Shown one piece after another: positions 9,802-22,086 of a DNA stretch of 64,000 bases. Each line of letters begins with the position of its first letter. Position 1 is the stretch's first letter. Under the pieces are notes generated by a model, which worked only from the letters and a program-made list of their open reading frames with translations, was not told the origin of the DNA and did no database searches. Source of the stretch: Euwallacea fornicatus. Lineage: Eukaryota; Arthropoda; Insecta; Coleoptera; Curculionidae. The position numbers and the translations under genes were made by a program. The DNA lies in assembly GCF_040115645.1 (NCBI RefSeq), contig NC_089541.1:2666001-2730000 (forward strand), read 5' to 3'.

Positions 9802-12716
9802 TTTATCATAGTGAAATTAGGCGGGCTAAAAGCAGCCGCCTGTATAATTATCTGTTAGATATTTGAATGTTTTGTGCCGTATAGGACAAAAAGTAATACA
9901 TGAAGTGGCCATTTTTTTCCTTCTTAAATCCCGTTGCTTGAAAGTTGGTTCAGATGAATAACCGCTGATATTTAAACCATTTCATAAAAATATAATTGCT
10001 ATCAAATTATTACTTTAAATTGTGACACTTACAGACAGCAATGCTAGTTTTATGGGAGTTCCAGTACCAGTATTGGTTCACCCGGCCCGGAGTTAATTAA
10101 CTTTCATAAAGCTGGGCTTCAGAGAATCGATTTACAGTAGAATTTAATTGTATACCGTTGATTTTCCAGTTGTGTATCGTTTATTACTTTAACTAGACAT
10201 TTTTTTATAGAATTTATTAACTATTTATACATTATTTGTCTTTTTAAGGATGTGCCTTATAGTTTGTATATTATTAAGAAGATTTTAAAATTTATAATGA
10301 TATAGGTACGTATACTTAACAGGTACTGAATAGTAAAAATAATAGACAATTCAAGTTTATTTAGAGATTTACAGTGCGTAATCAGTAGTAAAGAAGCCTT
10401 TTCAGAGGTAGGTACATTAAATACTTAGAATCATGTTTTTTTTATAAACAATTTCGTCTGTATTAAAAATATGTCACGTGTTCAATGTTAAATAACTTTG
10501 ATATTTACTTTACGATTTTATTGGTTGCTTGAGATGTTTACAAATTGAGAAAAAAATGCAGTATGTTTGATTCATCCTGTATGTAATGCATATTCATTCT
10601 GTGTGTAAGGATAATTAATTTTCTCCATAAAATTGGTGATTTGAAATAATTCCTAAACAATTAAGTTTCTAGTTAATTAATAAAATCACTAAAATCGGAA
10701 CATGCGTTTAAACGTTATTTAGCGAGAAAGTTGTAATATATAACTGAGACGTAAAAGTTTAGTTTTCAGATCTGATATTATAGTTTGAAATAAAGAAGTT
10801 ACTTCCGAGTACATATTGTTTCGTTTCCTAGCAAAAATAAGCGAGAAAAGCAATAATTTTCCAACTGAAACAAAATGAGGCCTGTATCACTAATAACTGA
10901 TGTTGATGGTGCCACTAGATTTATTTTAGAAGTGTTAAAGATAACTAACTAATAATCATTAAAAAAAATCACTAACAGTAAATGATAAACCGTAAATGTA
11001 GCATACTGAGTAAACAATTTACTATTACCATGAAATTTACATAAACATACATTTGTAAAGGTGTTTACGGGCAACAACAAAATTGCAATTTTTATTTTGG
11101 ATTCGTACGATTTATATCTAATATTGTAAATAGCTTAAACCTACAATTGCAAGTTTGAACTAGAGTAATACGTATAGAAAGGATTTGAATTAAAAAAAAA
11201 GATACGTTAAAAAGAAAATATCTTATTCCAACAAAATTTAATTGTACATAAAACTTTACAAACTTATTTTATTTTCTGCCTGACCATTCGTCTTATAAAG
11301 TATATAGAGGGTTTTCTGCAATACATTGGATGTATACTTTTCAGTTATTACTTCTCATGATTCTAAAACGGCTGCTGAAATTGCATTTTGATATAAAGCG
11401 TTTTTAGGCCAGACCCTAATTGTCATGAGTCGCAATATAGTCGGCGTCCCTTTAACAAACCATCGGACTTTTATAAATTCATTTGTAATTTCAGATAAAT
11501 CGATTATGGGAATGTATATAACCTAATAAGGGTAAATTTTAAAATTTGTGATAACTCTACAGTGTCCCGAAAAAACAAGGCGCCATGAAATGTCATTTTT
11601 TTAAATAGGATCATATGCATTGTTTTCATGTGATAGAATGGGTGCTTGATGCTGAGTTAATTCCTAGATTTTCTTTACCCTGATATGCAGTACCTCAAAA
11701 CTATGAAGTTTAAAAGGAAATTTTAGACATTTGTGTGCTTCATAAAAAAAAATATCTCAGTTAGCTTCAATTATATTTTGATCATTTTAGGATGGATTCT
11801 CATGTAAGATCACCTTAGTATACTATATATATATAATACTCATTTACTCAGAAATACATACAGACTATTTTCAATAACGAATTTAATTAAACGTACTGTA
11901 ATTATTAATTATTTGTATTAAGACGCTTTTTTGCATATTTTACTGCGACGTCATAGTATTTTTTTTAAGAAACTATAGAAAAATTTAAAAATATTAATAT
12001 TGAAAAGTGAGAAAATGTAAAAAAATTAGCAATCTAGCAAACTGAAAAGTCAATAATAGACCAGGAACCGAACCTTCGGGGACGTGGCAAACAGCATTTT
12101 TGCCATGCCTTCTTGTGCTTTAGTATTGTTTTTTTTTCTCAAATAGGCAGCCGTGTTTGATGTCTATTCGACAGTTATAAATGAACCCATAAAATTAAGG
12201 TTTTATTATTTGCAGGTCGCATTTGAGTACCTTAGATTCACAATTTATTAAAATAGATTGATTCCAAAAGTGTATAAGGAAATTGCCAGACAAATCCATC
12301 TAGAATGAAGTTAGAATTGTCGACTGAATTTAAAACTGTAGATCCATCTCAAAATTATAAATTGAATCTACAATTTCAGGCATAAAAAACAACAATTAAA
12401 AAAATAAATTTATAAAATTCGTTCTTTGCTTTTACGCTTTCACACACGTTAGACTTGAAAAAATGCATCATTCTGCCGTTATTTGCAATTTTGCTATTAT
12501 ACATAGAGGGCAGCTACATAAACTCTGAATTCATATTATCTGTCAATTGTCAGTGTCAACATCCAACGATTTTCGATCGATGCTTAAATATTCTCTAATT
12601 TTAAATTCAAAAGAATGGGTTTTTTGGATTTTTTTAAGAGCTCTAAACGAGAAAAACCCAATAAAATGATTAAAAATATTTTTCCGAGTAAATAGAGACA
12701 ATAGACCAAGACAATC
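9802..12716. other. AT-rich intergenic region with one repeat copy
   Basis: No gene was recognised between the small two-exon gene and Cep164. Apart from the repeat copy at about 11440-11890 there is only AT-rich sequence with short open frames. The final 150 bases before 12717 presumably hold the Cep164 promoter and leader. Confidence 0.5.
11440..11890 (+). repeat. Copy 1 of a dispersed foldback/MITE family
   Basis: This stretch matches one arm of the self-complementary element at 24640-25475 and the interrupted copy in 31880-33245. Shared blocks include the TGTCCCGAAAAAACAAGGCG region, the GCTGAGTTAATTCCTAG block near 11652, and GATGGATTCTCATGTAAGATC near 11791. Only one arm is clearly present here, so the copy is partial or diverged. 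Confidence 0.65.
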
Positions 12717-15700
12717 ATGTCTACAGTGTGCGAAGAAGTGTTTGATGAAACCAGCCACCCTTCGGTACAAGGTAGGGAACAGTTTGTTTACATATTGTTT
12801 GTAGCCCCAATATTATTGTAATTTCAATTATTTTGGAGGATTAGAGAAAATTGAAGTGTCGTTGTCTGGTCTTTTGATATCCATAAAAATGTGTTAATAT
12901 TTGAAAGAGTAGTTCCTCAATTGATTAATGTGAATAAAGTTAATTCAATGAGAAACTATGAAATACAAAGATCCTTTGGCTTTGTTAATTCCTTTCCTTA
13001 AAATATCATTATTTACTATCTTTTTTTTTAATACATATTAGTTTTTAATCTTATAGAAATAAAAGATTATGCAGTCAAGATCGGGATTGATCCAGATTCT
13101 GAACCTCAACTACTTCCACTAGCTACTGAAGGACTTATGAAAGCTTTGCCTGCTGGATGGAAACCATGGTAGGTACCTACTTCATATTTCAAATCATTTT
13201 GAGAAAGAGACAAACATTTTACTATGAAAGATGACTTATTTAATTTGTAATAGTCCTAAGGTTTTACTGCAACAAGTGGTTGAAGGATTTTTTTTCAAAT
13301 AGCACAAAGGATTTATCTTATAAAAAATCTAAAACAACAAATATTTCTAAATGTCTATTAAACAAAATACAATTACAGTTTATTTTCGATGTGCTCATTT
13401 GTATCTGGTGCAGCCTGTGCAGATTCATTGTGAGAATTATCTTGTTCCTCCCCATCATCATCCCCAGCAGTCTCATCATCACTTTCATCTTTTTCATCTG
13501 TTTTATCATAAGAATGCCTAGCAAGTTTATTTTGAATCCACCACATCTTTAAACATAATATTCAGAAATTCAATAAGCTTATATTATGAAATTCATACCA
13601 TAGCCTCTTCATTTATTTCTGTATTCAAAATTGTAGGTAAAATATGCTTTTCCTTAAATTCTTTTACATCATTTTCAACCTCTTCCCATATGAGTTTTTC
13701 ATGCATTCCATCTTCACCATAACGATAGTTGTACCTTTCATAATGCACATAATCCAAAAACAATCCCAAACCTGAAGAAAAATCCTTAAGTCTGTACATA
13801 CTGACTCAATAACAATTACCTGGAGCCCTCGGCACATTGACAGTTTCATAAGTAAATGCTTTAATTATTGTATTCTGTGTAGTCATACCTCTGACAACAG
13901 CTAAAACTAATCCTACCATTTTTCTGATTTGATGCATCATGAAGCTTTGTCCATACACTTTTAATGCACAAAATTCCACATTATCTTTCACAAATGGAGG
14001 TTCACATTCAAAAGATTTAATGAATCTTTTTGCACTTGGATCATTTGGCTTCTTTTTCACAGTGAAATTGTGAAAATTTTTAGTCCCAACATATAATTGC
14101 AATATCTCATTGATTTCTTTTAGAGTTTCTTCCTTTATCCTGAAAGCTTTTTGTGGTTTCTCAGTGTCTGCAAAAGCAATTGTAGGTAGAACATATATGT
14201 ATGTCCGAAAATCACATTGGCTTTTAGAATTAAAACCTTTGGTGACTCTTTTAGCAGCAAACAGCCTGATTTTTTCAGGGAGCTTTTCATTCACTTTACT
14301 AATATCAAAATTCTCTCCAAGTTTCATGGAAACTACTTGCCGTGCTGCACTTACTCCTTTGTCAGTCCGGGCAGCCCTCTGAAATTGCATATTTTGCACC
14401 ACATCATAACACTCTTTATTGATGAATTCCGCGTCAAATAAAGCTTTAAATAGGTCTTCTTCTATGGTTTGAGTACCACGATTTCTTTGCATTCCCCAAT
14501 AGCCCACACCTGAATATCCCATGAGCACAGCAAATTTACGCCTTTTGATTTTCTCTGTTTTGTCATCAGTTTTATTTATGTCTTCTTTGTTGTTTTCCTC
14601 AATTTTAGGTACTTTTGGTCCTAGACCAACCCCTTTGTCTGTTCTCCTATCTTCCCATTGGCGTTTCTTTGATTTCCCATTGTATTTAAGTTTTTTGTTT
14701 ATTGAAATATTACTCATTTTATCTTCTGAATTGGAAAATAAGTTTTTCAGGAAAATTCTACAGGGTAGTAATGTTGTATGGTGTTTTATGACATTGTTCC
14801 CAAGAAACCTCATTAGATTTGCATTTAAAGGATGTTTTTATTTTATATTTTCAACTGATTTTAATTGAGTTTGTTGTATGATATTCTTTAAATGTAAAAC
14901 TATTTGAAATGTGTATTTTTCTCTAGAAATTTAAAGAAAATTTTAGAAAATACGGAATTGTTTCCGTGGTTGTTTGTTTTCTTAACGTGCTACAGAAAGT
15001 GAGGTTAGAAATTCTTATTGATTTGTTGAGAGATGTCAAATGGTGACATTAATTTTTATTTTATCTTTATTGCACATACATAGTTATAGGGAGAATGTTG
15101 GAGTTGTTCCGTTGGCTTAAAAAAAGTTTTTGTTTGTGTATTGATTTGTTTGAATTGATTAATTATCATTATTAATTATCAGGGATGGTTTAAAATTAAA
15201 ATAACAATTATTATAGTGTTAGTATTTTCACGATTTTTGAGAAAAATAGTATAGATGATTGCTTTCAAGACAAAAAATGACCGCATGTTGCTGTCGGTCT
15301 TTCTCTGATGCATTACGACATGCGTAGGCGAATAAGGATAAATATAACAACCGGTCATATTTTACCTAATATACTGGAGAAGCAGGCAACTTAATATCCA
15401 TTAAACACTATTTTTGAACTTTTATTTCGGATTACTCACGGTGTCCAAAGAAAAATATCATTTACCTTAAAAATGGGATCTTTATTTCTATTGTTCTTTT
15501 AAATACTCCTATTTATTCTTGAATAACAATAAATTAAAGCATATTTCTTATTTTACTTAATAACCCCCTCTTCGCTGTAGCTACGATGAGAAATCGAAAT
15601 CATATTACTACTACAACTTAACAACCAAGAAAACTCAATGGGAACACCCTCTGGACGACGTATATCGTAGTTTGGTCAAAAAAGCTCGAGCTGAAAGTCA

Positions 15701-18700
15701 GTCTTTGTCGTTAAATGAACCTACCGAAGATGCGACTTACGCAAAAGAAGATGAACTTAAGAGCTTTGAGGAGTCTCTGGCTGATGTTCAGAAATTACAA
15801 CCTCTTTCTTTAGGTAATCTTTATATTGCTTTATTCAGGGAGTATTTAAAGGCGATTTTTAGTTTCTAGAAAACGAGACATACGTCTATCGCCCCTAAAA
15901 CTGAGTCCCGCCCATAGCCCTCGACATGAATCTAAACTACTTAAACAACGCTCAGAAGATATTTTAGTTGGTAGCAACAAATTTTTACACAAATTCAGTA
16001 GCTTTGATGAGGAGAACAAGGAGGTGGGAGTGTTTGATAAACATCCAAAAGTGTTGGAAAGAATGGAACTCAAAGTAACAGGGGGAGGCTCCATGTTTTT
16101 GAAATCAAATACCAAGAAAGGTGAACCTATTCCTAGTCCTGCTCAAAGAAGTGAAGGGCTGGACGCGCCTAAGAGTATCTTGAGGGCTATTGAACATTCA
16201 AAGAGCATGGATTTTGACAAGGTATTTAGATACCTGTTTAAAATATTTCAGTAAGGCTTATTATCTTTAAAGGTATCCCTAGCTGACCGATCTGATAAGG
16301 ATGATGATGACAAGAAAAGTGTACGTTTTAATTTGGAAAATATGACCGACGTAGGTATTACTTTTTCGGACAAGAGCTCGAGCGAAGAGGAGATTATTAA
16401 TAGTGACAAGCAACCTAAAGACGAGGTGGTTGGAATGTCAAAAAACCGCTTTTCTGTGTCTCCAGTTCCAGAAAAGTCGGGAGGTACTTTGAGACTGATA
16501 AAAGTGCCTCCTGACTTTGTTACACCCAAATTAACAATCAACTATCCAGGTGATTTAATCGTTTTTGTATAGAAATTTGTTTACACATAATGATTAGGTT
16601 CGGAGTCGGACGAGGACACAAAAAGCCTGGAAAAACTAGAACTTAAGAAGGTGGGAAATATGTTTCACAGTGATAGTGATTCTAGTCCCGATGAAAGGGT
16701 GAAATCCTATTTTGAGGCCAGAGCTGATAAGAAAGTGGCCCAATTTAAGCAGAAACTGTGGGAGGAGAAAAATGGGGAGTTGGTTAATTTTAAGCTAAAG
16801 CTGGAGGAGTCTCATAAACATGAGTTGGACACGATTTTGGAGGTTAAAATTGTTTTTTTTCTCCCTACGTTTAATTACAGTAAATAATTTGGTTTTGCAG
16901 GAAGAAAAACTTAAGCATGAACAAATTATAAAGACTGAAGTAGATAGTCTTAAAAGCCAGTTGGACGCCAGGACCAAAGAAGAAAGACTGAATTTTGATA
17001 GGCGAATTAAGGAATTAGCGGAAGAAGTGGATGGTAAACTAAAAGGGGAACAAGAGAGGATTAAGCAACATTATGAGGTACTTTTATATATGTATAATAT
17101 TGAGTTGCATTTGATAAAGGTTTTGCAGTTTAAGAAGGAGGAGTTGGAGAAGTATTATGAAGATAAATTGGTGGAAATTGAGAAGGAATTGGCTGAACGT
17201 GTGGAAAAGCAAAAAGACGATTTTATTTTAAACCATAACGCCGAAATAGAACAACTACGTCAGAACCATTCGATTTTAATTGAAGAGTTAAAACGGGAGT
17301 TTTTAGTTGAGGTTGGGACATTTTTTCAAGAAGGAAAAATAACGTAATAGCCATTTAAATAGGAGCAGATTCTGAAGCAGGACCACCAGGCTGAAATGAC
17401 AGAAATGAGAAATTTATTTCTGAAGGAGGGAGAATCTTTAAAAAGCAAGAATTCCGGAGATGACAGGCAGTTTGAAAAAATTCGGTGCGAAAAGCGGCTT
17501 TTGGAGGATAAATATCGATGTTTGAAGGAGAAATATCTAAGGTAAGCCATTTTTTTAATATTAGTCATAGTATGCGCTTAAAAGGATATACTGGATATTC
17601 ATATTTATATACAAGGACTAGAAATTCTTAAAATCACGCCATTGTTATCAATTTGGTTTCCTGTTTTCAAATTTCGCAACAATTGTTACAGGTTGAAAAC
17701 CGAAGTGAAACTGTCGCTCGACAAGCGAAACCGTCGAAAGGAGCAAAATAGCACCAACAACACTACTACCAATACTACAGGCTCTGAAACTGAGCAGAGC
17801 CATTCAAACAATAAAGAAAGGTACCCCTTAAAACCTCCGTATGAAAGTCACTTAAAACATTTCTGCTTCTTCAGAACACCTTTAAACTCACCTTCGAAGA
17901 AAATTTTGCTCGATAAACCACCGACACCGTCAAACAACATCAAAACTGACGCCAAAATATTTAAAGTGCAGGAGTTGGACACATCAGTGAGTGACAACTG
18001 CTATCAGAGCGATGAGAAAGCCAATCAAAATGACTCGTCTGATAGCACTAATCCTGCAAAAGGAAAAAAAAAGTTGTTTTCCAGGTGAGATTTTGCAATT
18101 ACAGGTTCTTGTTATCGAATACTAATACATTTGAGGCTAGGCTTAAGAGTTCCTCTACAGTGAAAACCAACAACTTGAGTTCTAAATCTAGAAGGAATCA
18201 TCAAAGGTCTTGTTCCCCTGTAGAAAATTTGAGGAAGCAATTGCAGAAACTTGAAGACTTGGAAGATCAGTTTCCTCAGAATTCTCAGAGTGACACCTAT
18301 CATTTGAGGTATTTGTTTAGAGTGTTAGCAACGTAGGTTGCTAACAAATTTCTTGCAGATACCCGTTTTCTGATGGTCAAAAATTCGAGGGTAGCTCAGA
18401 ATTGGAGTTCTTCCGGCACAGAATCCACTTGGAGCGTGACTCAATTAAGCGAGCAAAAGAGAGCTTGAGGAGCCAGAAAGCACTCTTTCAGCAGCGCCAA
18501 AAGGAGCTGAAGCTGAAGCACGGATCAATGGCCAGGCACACCTTGCAGCAACTTTGTCAGGAAGAAAAAGAACTGACAGATATGGAGGTTAACCTGCACC
18601 GCACTCGAAGTCTTCTTGGCGAAAAGGTGATTAGGCTTCGCCATTTGGAACAATCCCTGCATAGGGCCAACGTTCAAAACGACCAAAGCAAATTGGACGA

Positions 18701-19571
18701 TGCAACTTTGAGCGATATTTCGTCCCACAGTGCCAGCTCGGGCATCAGTTCTACTGAATTTCTTGCAGCAGAGATTGCCATTAATAACCACCACCCTAAG
18801 GCGATTTCCAAGTCGGAGTTCCAGGAGCCTTCAGAGATTATCCAGAGCTTGGAAAATTTGAATTCAGAGATCAGGGAAATTTGGGATGTTTTGAGAACGC
18901 AGCAGCAGCAGACGAGCATTGCTCAAGGTATAAGAAGAACTTTAGTTGTGTTTATTTTATTACATTTATTTGTTTAGTGATTCCTCCGCTAGTGTACCCA
19001 GATCTTGGTTGGCCAGTTTTAGCCGGATCAGCGAATGTACCAGCTCCTCCTTCTATTCCTACTTTAGCGGACAGATTGCATAATTATAGACAACATGTTG
19101 CTTTGGCAAATGCTCAAAGTACGGTTGTTACTCATGCCTCGCAGGTAAAATAAAAAATCCTCCTCCTTTGGACTGTTCTTTCCAAATGTCTGTTTCAACC
19201 TTAATGGGCCTTTTGAGCCCTTCTTTCATTGTAAAATTTTTACATTTCCATAAATGGTCCCCATGGAAGTTAATTCTGAAATACGTGTTTTGGCTTACCA
19301 TTCTTAAACTCGTTGCTGTTCTGGTGATTTACGATTAATTAAATTTTGAAATATGCAACCAAAATGCGACAAAATTATTTCTAAACGGCAATTTTTCGAT
19401 TTACGTCTCTGCGACTTTTCAATTTTTAATTGTCGCAGTCTACGGTTTTTCTTTATTTTTTAGGGTGCGACAACAACCCTAATAGAAAGAACTCGGAATT
19501 TGAGGCATTGGCTTAGACAAAATGGCAACGAAGCCTGCACGGAAGCTAACCCTACACAAACCAACCTTTAG
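12717..19571 (+). CDS. Cep164: Cep164, centriolar distal-appendage protein with WW domain
   Basis: Cep164 docks vesicles and recruits TTBK2 at mother-centriole distal appendages, an early step of cilium formation. Fifteen exons: 12717-12771, 13057-13168, 15581-15813, 15863-16221, 16273-16549, 16598-16842, 16901-17077, 17129-17311, 17363-17541, 17692-17820, 17875-18084, 18141-18308, 18359-18927, 18978-19144 and 19464-19571. All phases close and give 1056 residues. The N-terminal hallmark is strong: KIGIDPDSEPQLLPLATEG, then a WW domain (about 48-86) with GWKPC, YYYYN and TQWEHPLDDVYRSL. The middle is Ser/acid-rich, then long coiled coils run from exon 6 to exon 9 and again in exon 13 (LEFFRHRIHLERDSIKRAKE). 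The human protein is longer (1460). Exon 10/11 could be read through, since the 54-base intron is in frame. Pus1 lies in intron 2 on the other strand. Confidence 0.9.
13373..14813 (-). CDS. Pus1: tRNA pseudouridine synthase 1 (TruA family)
   Basis: This enzyme isomerises uridine to pseudouridine in tRNAs (for example positions 27/28 and intron-containing tRNAs) and other RNAs, in nucleus and mitochondria. Three exons on the minus strand: 14813-13820, 13771-13599 and 13546-13373, with introns of 48 and 52 bases, encode 446 residues. The catalytic aspartate is Asp151 in RAARTDKGVSAARQ. Other TruA landmarks are GYSGVGYWGMQRN, FDISKVNEKLPEKIRLF, SFMMHQIRKMVGL and the exon junction RAPG-LGLFLDYVHYERYN. 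The first 32 residues are basic and free of acid until Glu30, like a mitochondrial presequence, and Met33 could start a nuclear form, as in human PUS1. The C-terminus is a long Asp/Glu tail. The gene lies entirely within intron 2 of Cep164, antisense to it. Confidence 0.95.
14870..15580. other. Remainder of Cep164 intron 2 (Pus1 promoter side)
   Basis: This gap between the Pus1 start codon and Cep164 exon 3 must hold the Pus1 promoter and leader. It is AT-rich with no distinct motif or open frame that I can name. Confidence 0.4.
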
Positions 19572-20718
19572 AGGCCCATTTATTAATCTATTGTTGCCTT
19601 AAGGCTTTAAGGTTGAAATTTTATCTTAATTCAGCTTCAAACTTCATAATTAAGGAGTATTTAATGAATTAACGACTTTAGAGCTGTTTACCTACGCATT
19701 TAGAGTGTTTCTCTCGATTTCGAACCTTTATCTCAATATTTGTAGAGAATAAGCCCCCACTGCTTAATGCTCGTACTAAACTATATTATTATTGTAGTGC
19801 CCCTTAAGTGTTACAAGACGTTAATTCTCTCTCCATCTAGATATTTAGGTTAATTCCCCGACTGAGTATGTATTGTGATAGATAGAATCTCTAATTTCTA
19901 TTAAAAATCTTTTCATATACTTAGGTATATTACTATATGGATCTTTCATGCAGGGTGAATTTATCGCAACAGTTTGGTGTTTTGGGGTGAAAGAAAACAA
20001 TAAAACAGGCCATACTCCACAAGAAACTTATAGGTTTCGCTCCTTAAAATCATCTTGTATGAGTTATATTGTTGTAATATTTAATAAACTAAACTTGTAT
20101 TTTGTCTTAGAGCGTGGAAAATGACTGCACCGAGATAATATACTCTTCTATTACAGTTAGTATTTCAAAATTTTATTGAAGCACTTTAAAATTAACTTAA
20201 TGTTAATTTGATAATATTCTCAGAAGAGACTGTTTTCTAATAGTTATTGCCATTTTACTGGCACACCACTGTAAATTATATACAAAAATATATTGTGCCA
20301 ACAGTGAATATTATAATTAATGTCTAAATCTAAACTCTGAGGCTATATTATTTAAGAGGAACTATGAGCTGCAAAAGTTATCTTCCAGACTGAAATTTAG
20401 AATAGACTATCAATGCCTGTTGTATTAATGTTTAGATGCTTCTGTTAGAGGTTTTGATTTTTGGTCTTTGTTTTGTTAAGTGTTTTTAACTGTGATTTTC
20501 ATTGTACAATATATTATGTTTGTTATGCACATGTGTTTATAGCTTCAAGATGGCCATTTTAAGCTATTTATTGTGCACAGGATCTCAATCTGTTTATTCT
20601 GTGATTATAATACTTTAAGAAGCACTATTTTTGTTTTATTGCTATCATTTTAAGAATTATCCAAGGAATATTGATAAAAAAAACACAACAACTTCAATTT
20701 ACTTTATATTAACACTTA
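19572..20718. other. Convergent 3' ends of Cep164 and RpS19
   Basis: After the Cep164 stop codon there is about 0.5 kb of probable 3' untranslated sequence with AATAAA at about 20087 (TTTAATAAACTAAAC). RpS19 is transcribed towards it from the right, and its polyadenylation signal would be a TTTATT on this strand; one lies near 20635. No further coding sequence is seen. Confidence 0.45.
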
Positions 20719-21315
20719 TTACAATGTCAAAACTGCACTGGCTTTAAGAGCCCTTTTTTCCTTAGCTTTCACCTGTGCCGCAATACGATCCACATCCCTC
20801 CTTCCTTGTTGCGTAAGCTTTCTTCCTCCATCAGCAGATTTTTCAATCAATTTAAGTCCTATTAAATCAAACACTATTAAAAAAACACAACCAAAACTAT
20901 GAGAGCATTACCTTCCAGACTTTGCAAAGATTTGCGAGCAATGCTGCCAGCAGATCTGCAGAAATGAGAAGGTTTGGTTCCATTACGTTTTCGACTACCA
21001 AAGATTTTGGTTATGGAACCCACTCCGATGGGGTTCCTAATGTAGATGTGTCTGATCACAGCAGCACATCTAACATAAAACCAGTCAGGGTCATATGGGG
21101 CCAATTCTTTTGCCCTTGAAGTTTTAACTAGATCAATCCATTCTGGTACCCTTAGCTTGCCAGTTCTGGAAAGAAACTTGGTATTGTTGAGTTACAGATT
21201 TAGCTAAATGTGGATGTTTATGTATGAGGTTAGGTGGTACTTACTTCTTTAAGAATTGAGAAAAGGCTTTAACGAATTTGTGCTGATCAACGTCTTTCAG
21301 CGTTACGGAGGGCAT
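20719..21315 (-). CDS. RpS19: 40S ribosomal protein S19 (eS19)
   Basis: This is a component of the small ribosomal subunit head, needed for 18S rRNA maturation. Three coding exons on the minus strand: 21315-21245, 21165-20912 and 20858-20719, totalling 154 residues, the normal length for insects. The sequence is typical throughout: MPSVTLKDVDQHKFVKAFSQ, then VPEWIDLVKTSRAKELAPYD, then WFYVRCAAVIRHIYIR, then GVGSITKIFGSRKRNGTKPSHFC, and a C-terminus with LTQQGRRDVDRIA. A noncoding first exon is likely upstream (see the 21560 entry), spliced to the acceptor just before 21319, four bases ahead of the start codon. Strong conservation and intact phases indicate a functional gene, not a processed copy. 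Confidence 0.97.
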
Positions 21316-21559
21316 TTTTCTGAAAATAATACGGGGTAACATTTTAAATTTGTTAAAAAACTTGATTGAAACTCGAAGACCATGTTGCATGGCATGCTGC
21401 TGGCGACTAACAAATACTGACGTATTTTGTTAATTATAAAGAGTACTTTATGTGATATTTGTGTTAAATGAACTGGGGATGGAGAGCTTAAATCGTAAAC
21501 TTAAGATTACCTTTAATTTCTTCTAATATAAGTAAAAATTTGAGGAAAATAATGCTAAC

Positions 21560-21597
21560 CTGTCTTTCGAAGCAGACTCGCATGGAAAAGAAAATGG
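21560..21597 (-). promoter_or_regulatory. Probable noncoding first exon of RpS19 with pyrimidine tract
   Basis: On the minus strand a pyrimidine-rich run (CATTTTCTTTTCC, about 21595-21583) is followed by a short exon ending at the donor CAG|GTTAGC (21560). The next acceptor, TTTTCAG at about 21320, leads straight to the RpS19 ATG. This is the usual layout of ribosomal-protein genes, in which transcription starts in a terminal oligopyrimidine tract that places translation under TOR control. The start site itself is inferred. Confidence 0.5.
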
Positions 21598-22086
21598 CGG
21601 CTTCGGGATAGTCAAAAGTTAATACTAGACACCGTTAGAGGGCAGCACTTTTGTACTCAAATTACCTTTTCAATAGTTTGATGTGCTCTAGTTTGCTAAA
21701 AAAAAATTTCTTTTGGTAATTTTATTGAAGTACTGCTTGTTTTATATAAAATGAGCTTTTACATTTAGGAAATTAAGGGTTCATTTTAATTTTTCTCCTC
21801 CAATATCTACTCTTTCTGTATATGTCTACATAACATTATTAATGTACACAACCCCGATAAGCCTTTGAAAACACCAATGTCGGGTCTAAGTGTAAGTGCC
21901 GAACATTTGAAAAGTGAGGTTATCTATTATGTGTGTTTGTGTATTCGTCCATTAGACTTTTGTACGACTTACTTTTTTACTTTTAATTATTAATTAATTA
22001 TACAAAGTTCGCTGTTCATATAGTATTTTAATTATTGGTTTTTACTTTTGTCTAATCAATAAAAATATTACCATTCTTCTGTTAAA

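Noticed and set aside
14521..14868. 115-codon plus-strand open frame
   Set aside because: It is the complement of the Pus1 N-terminal exon.
17642..18088. 148-codon open frame taken as one exon
   Set aside because: It starts in the intron before Cep164 exon 10, and its in-frame middle is better explained by a short intron; it is not a separate gene.
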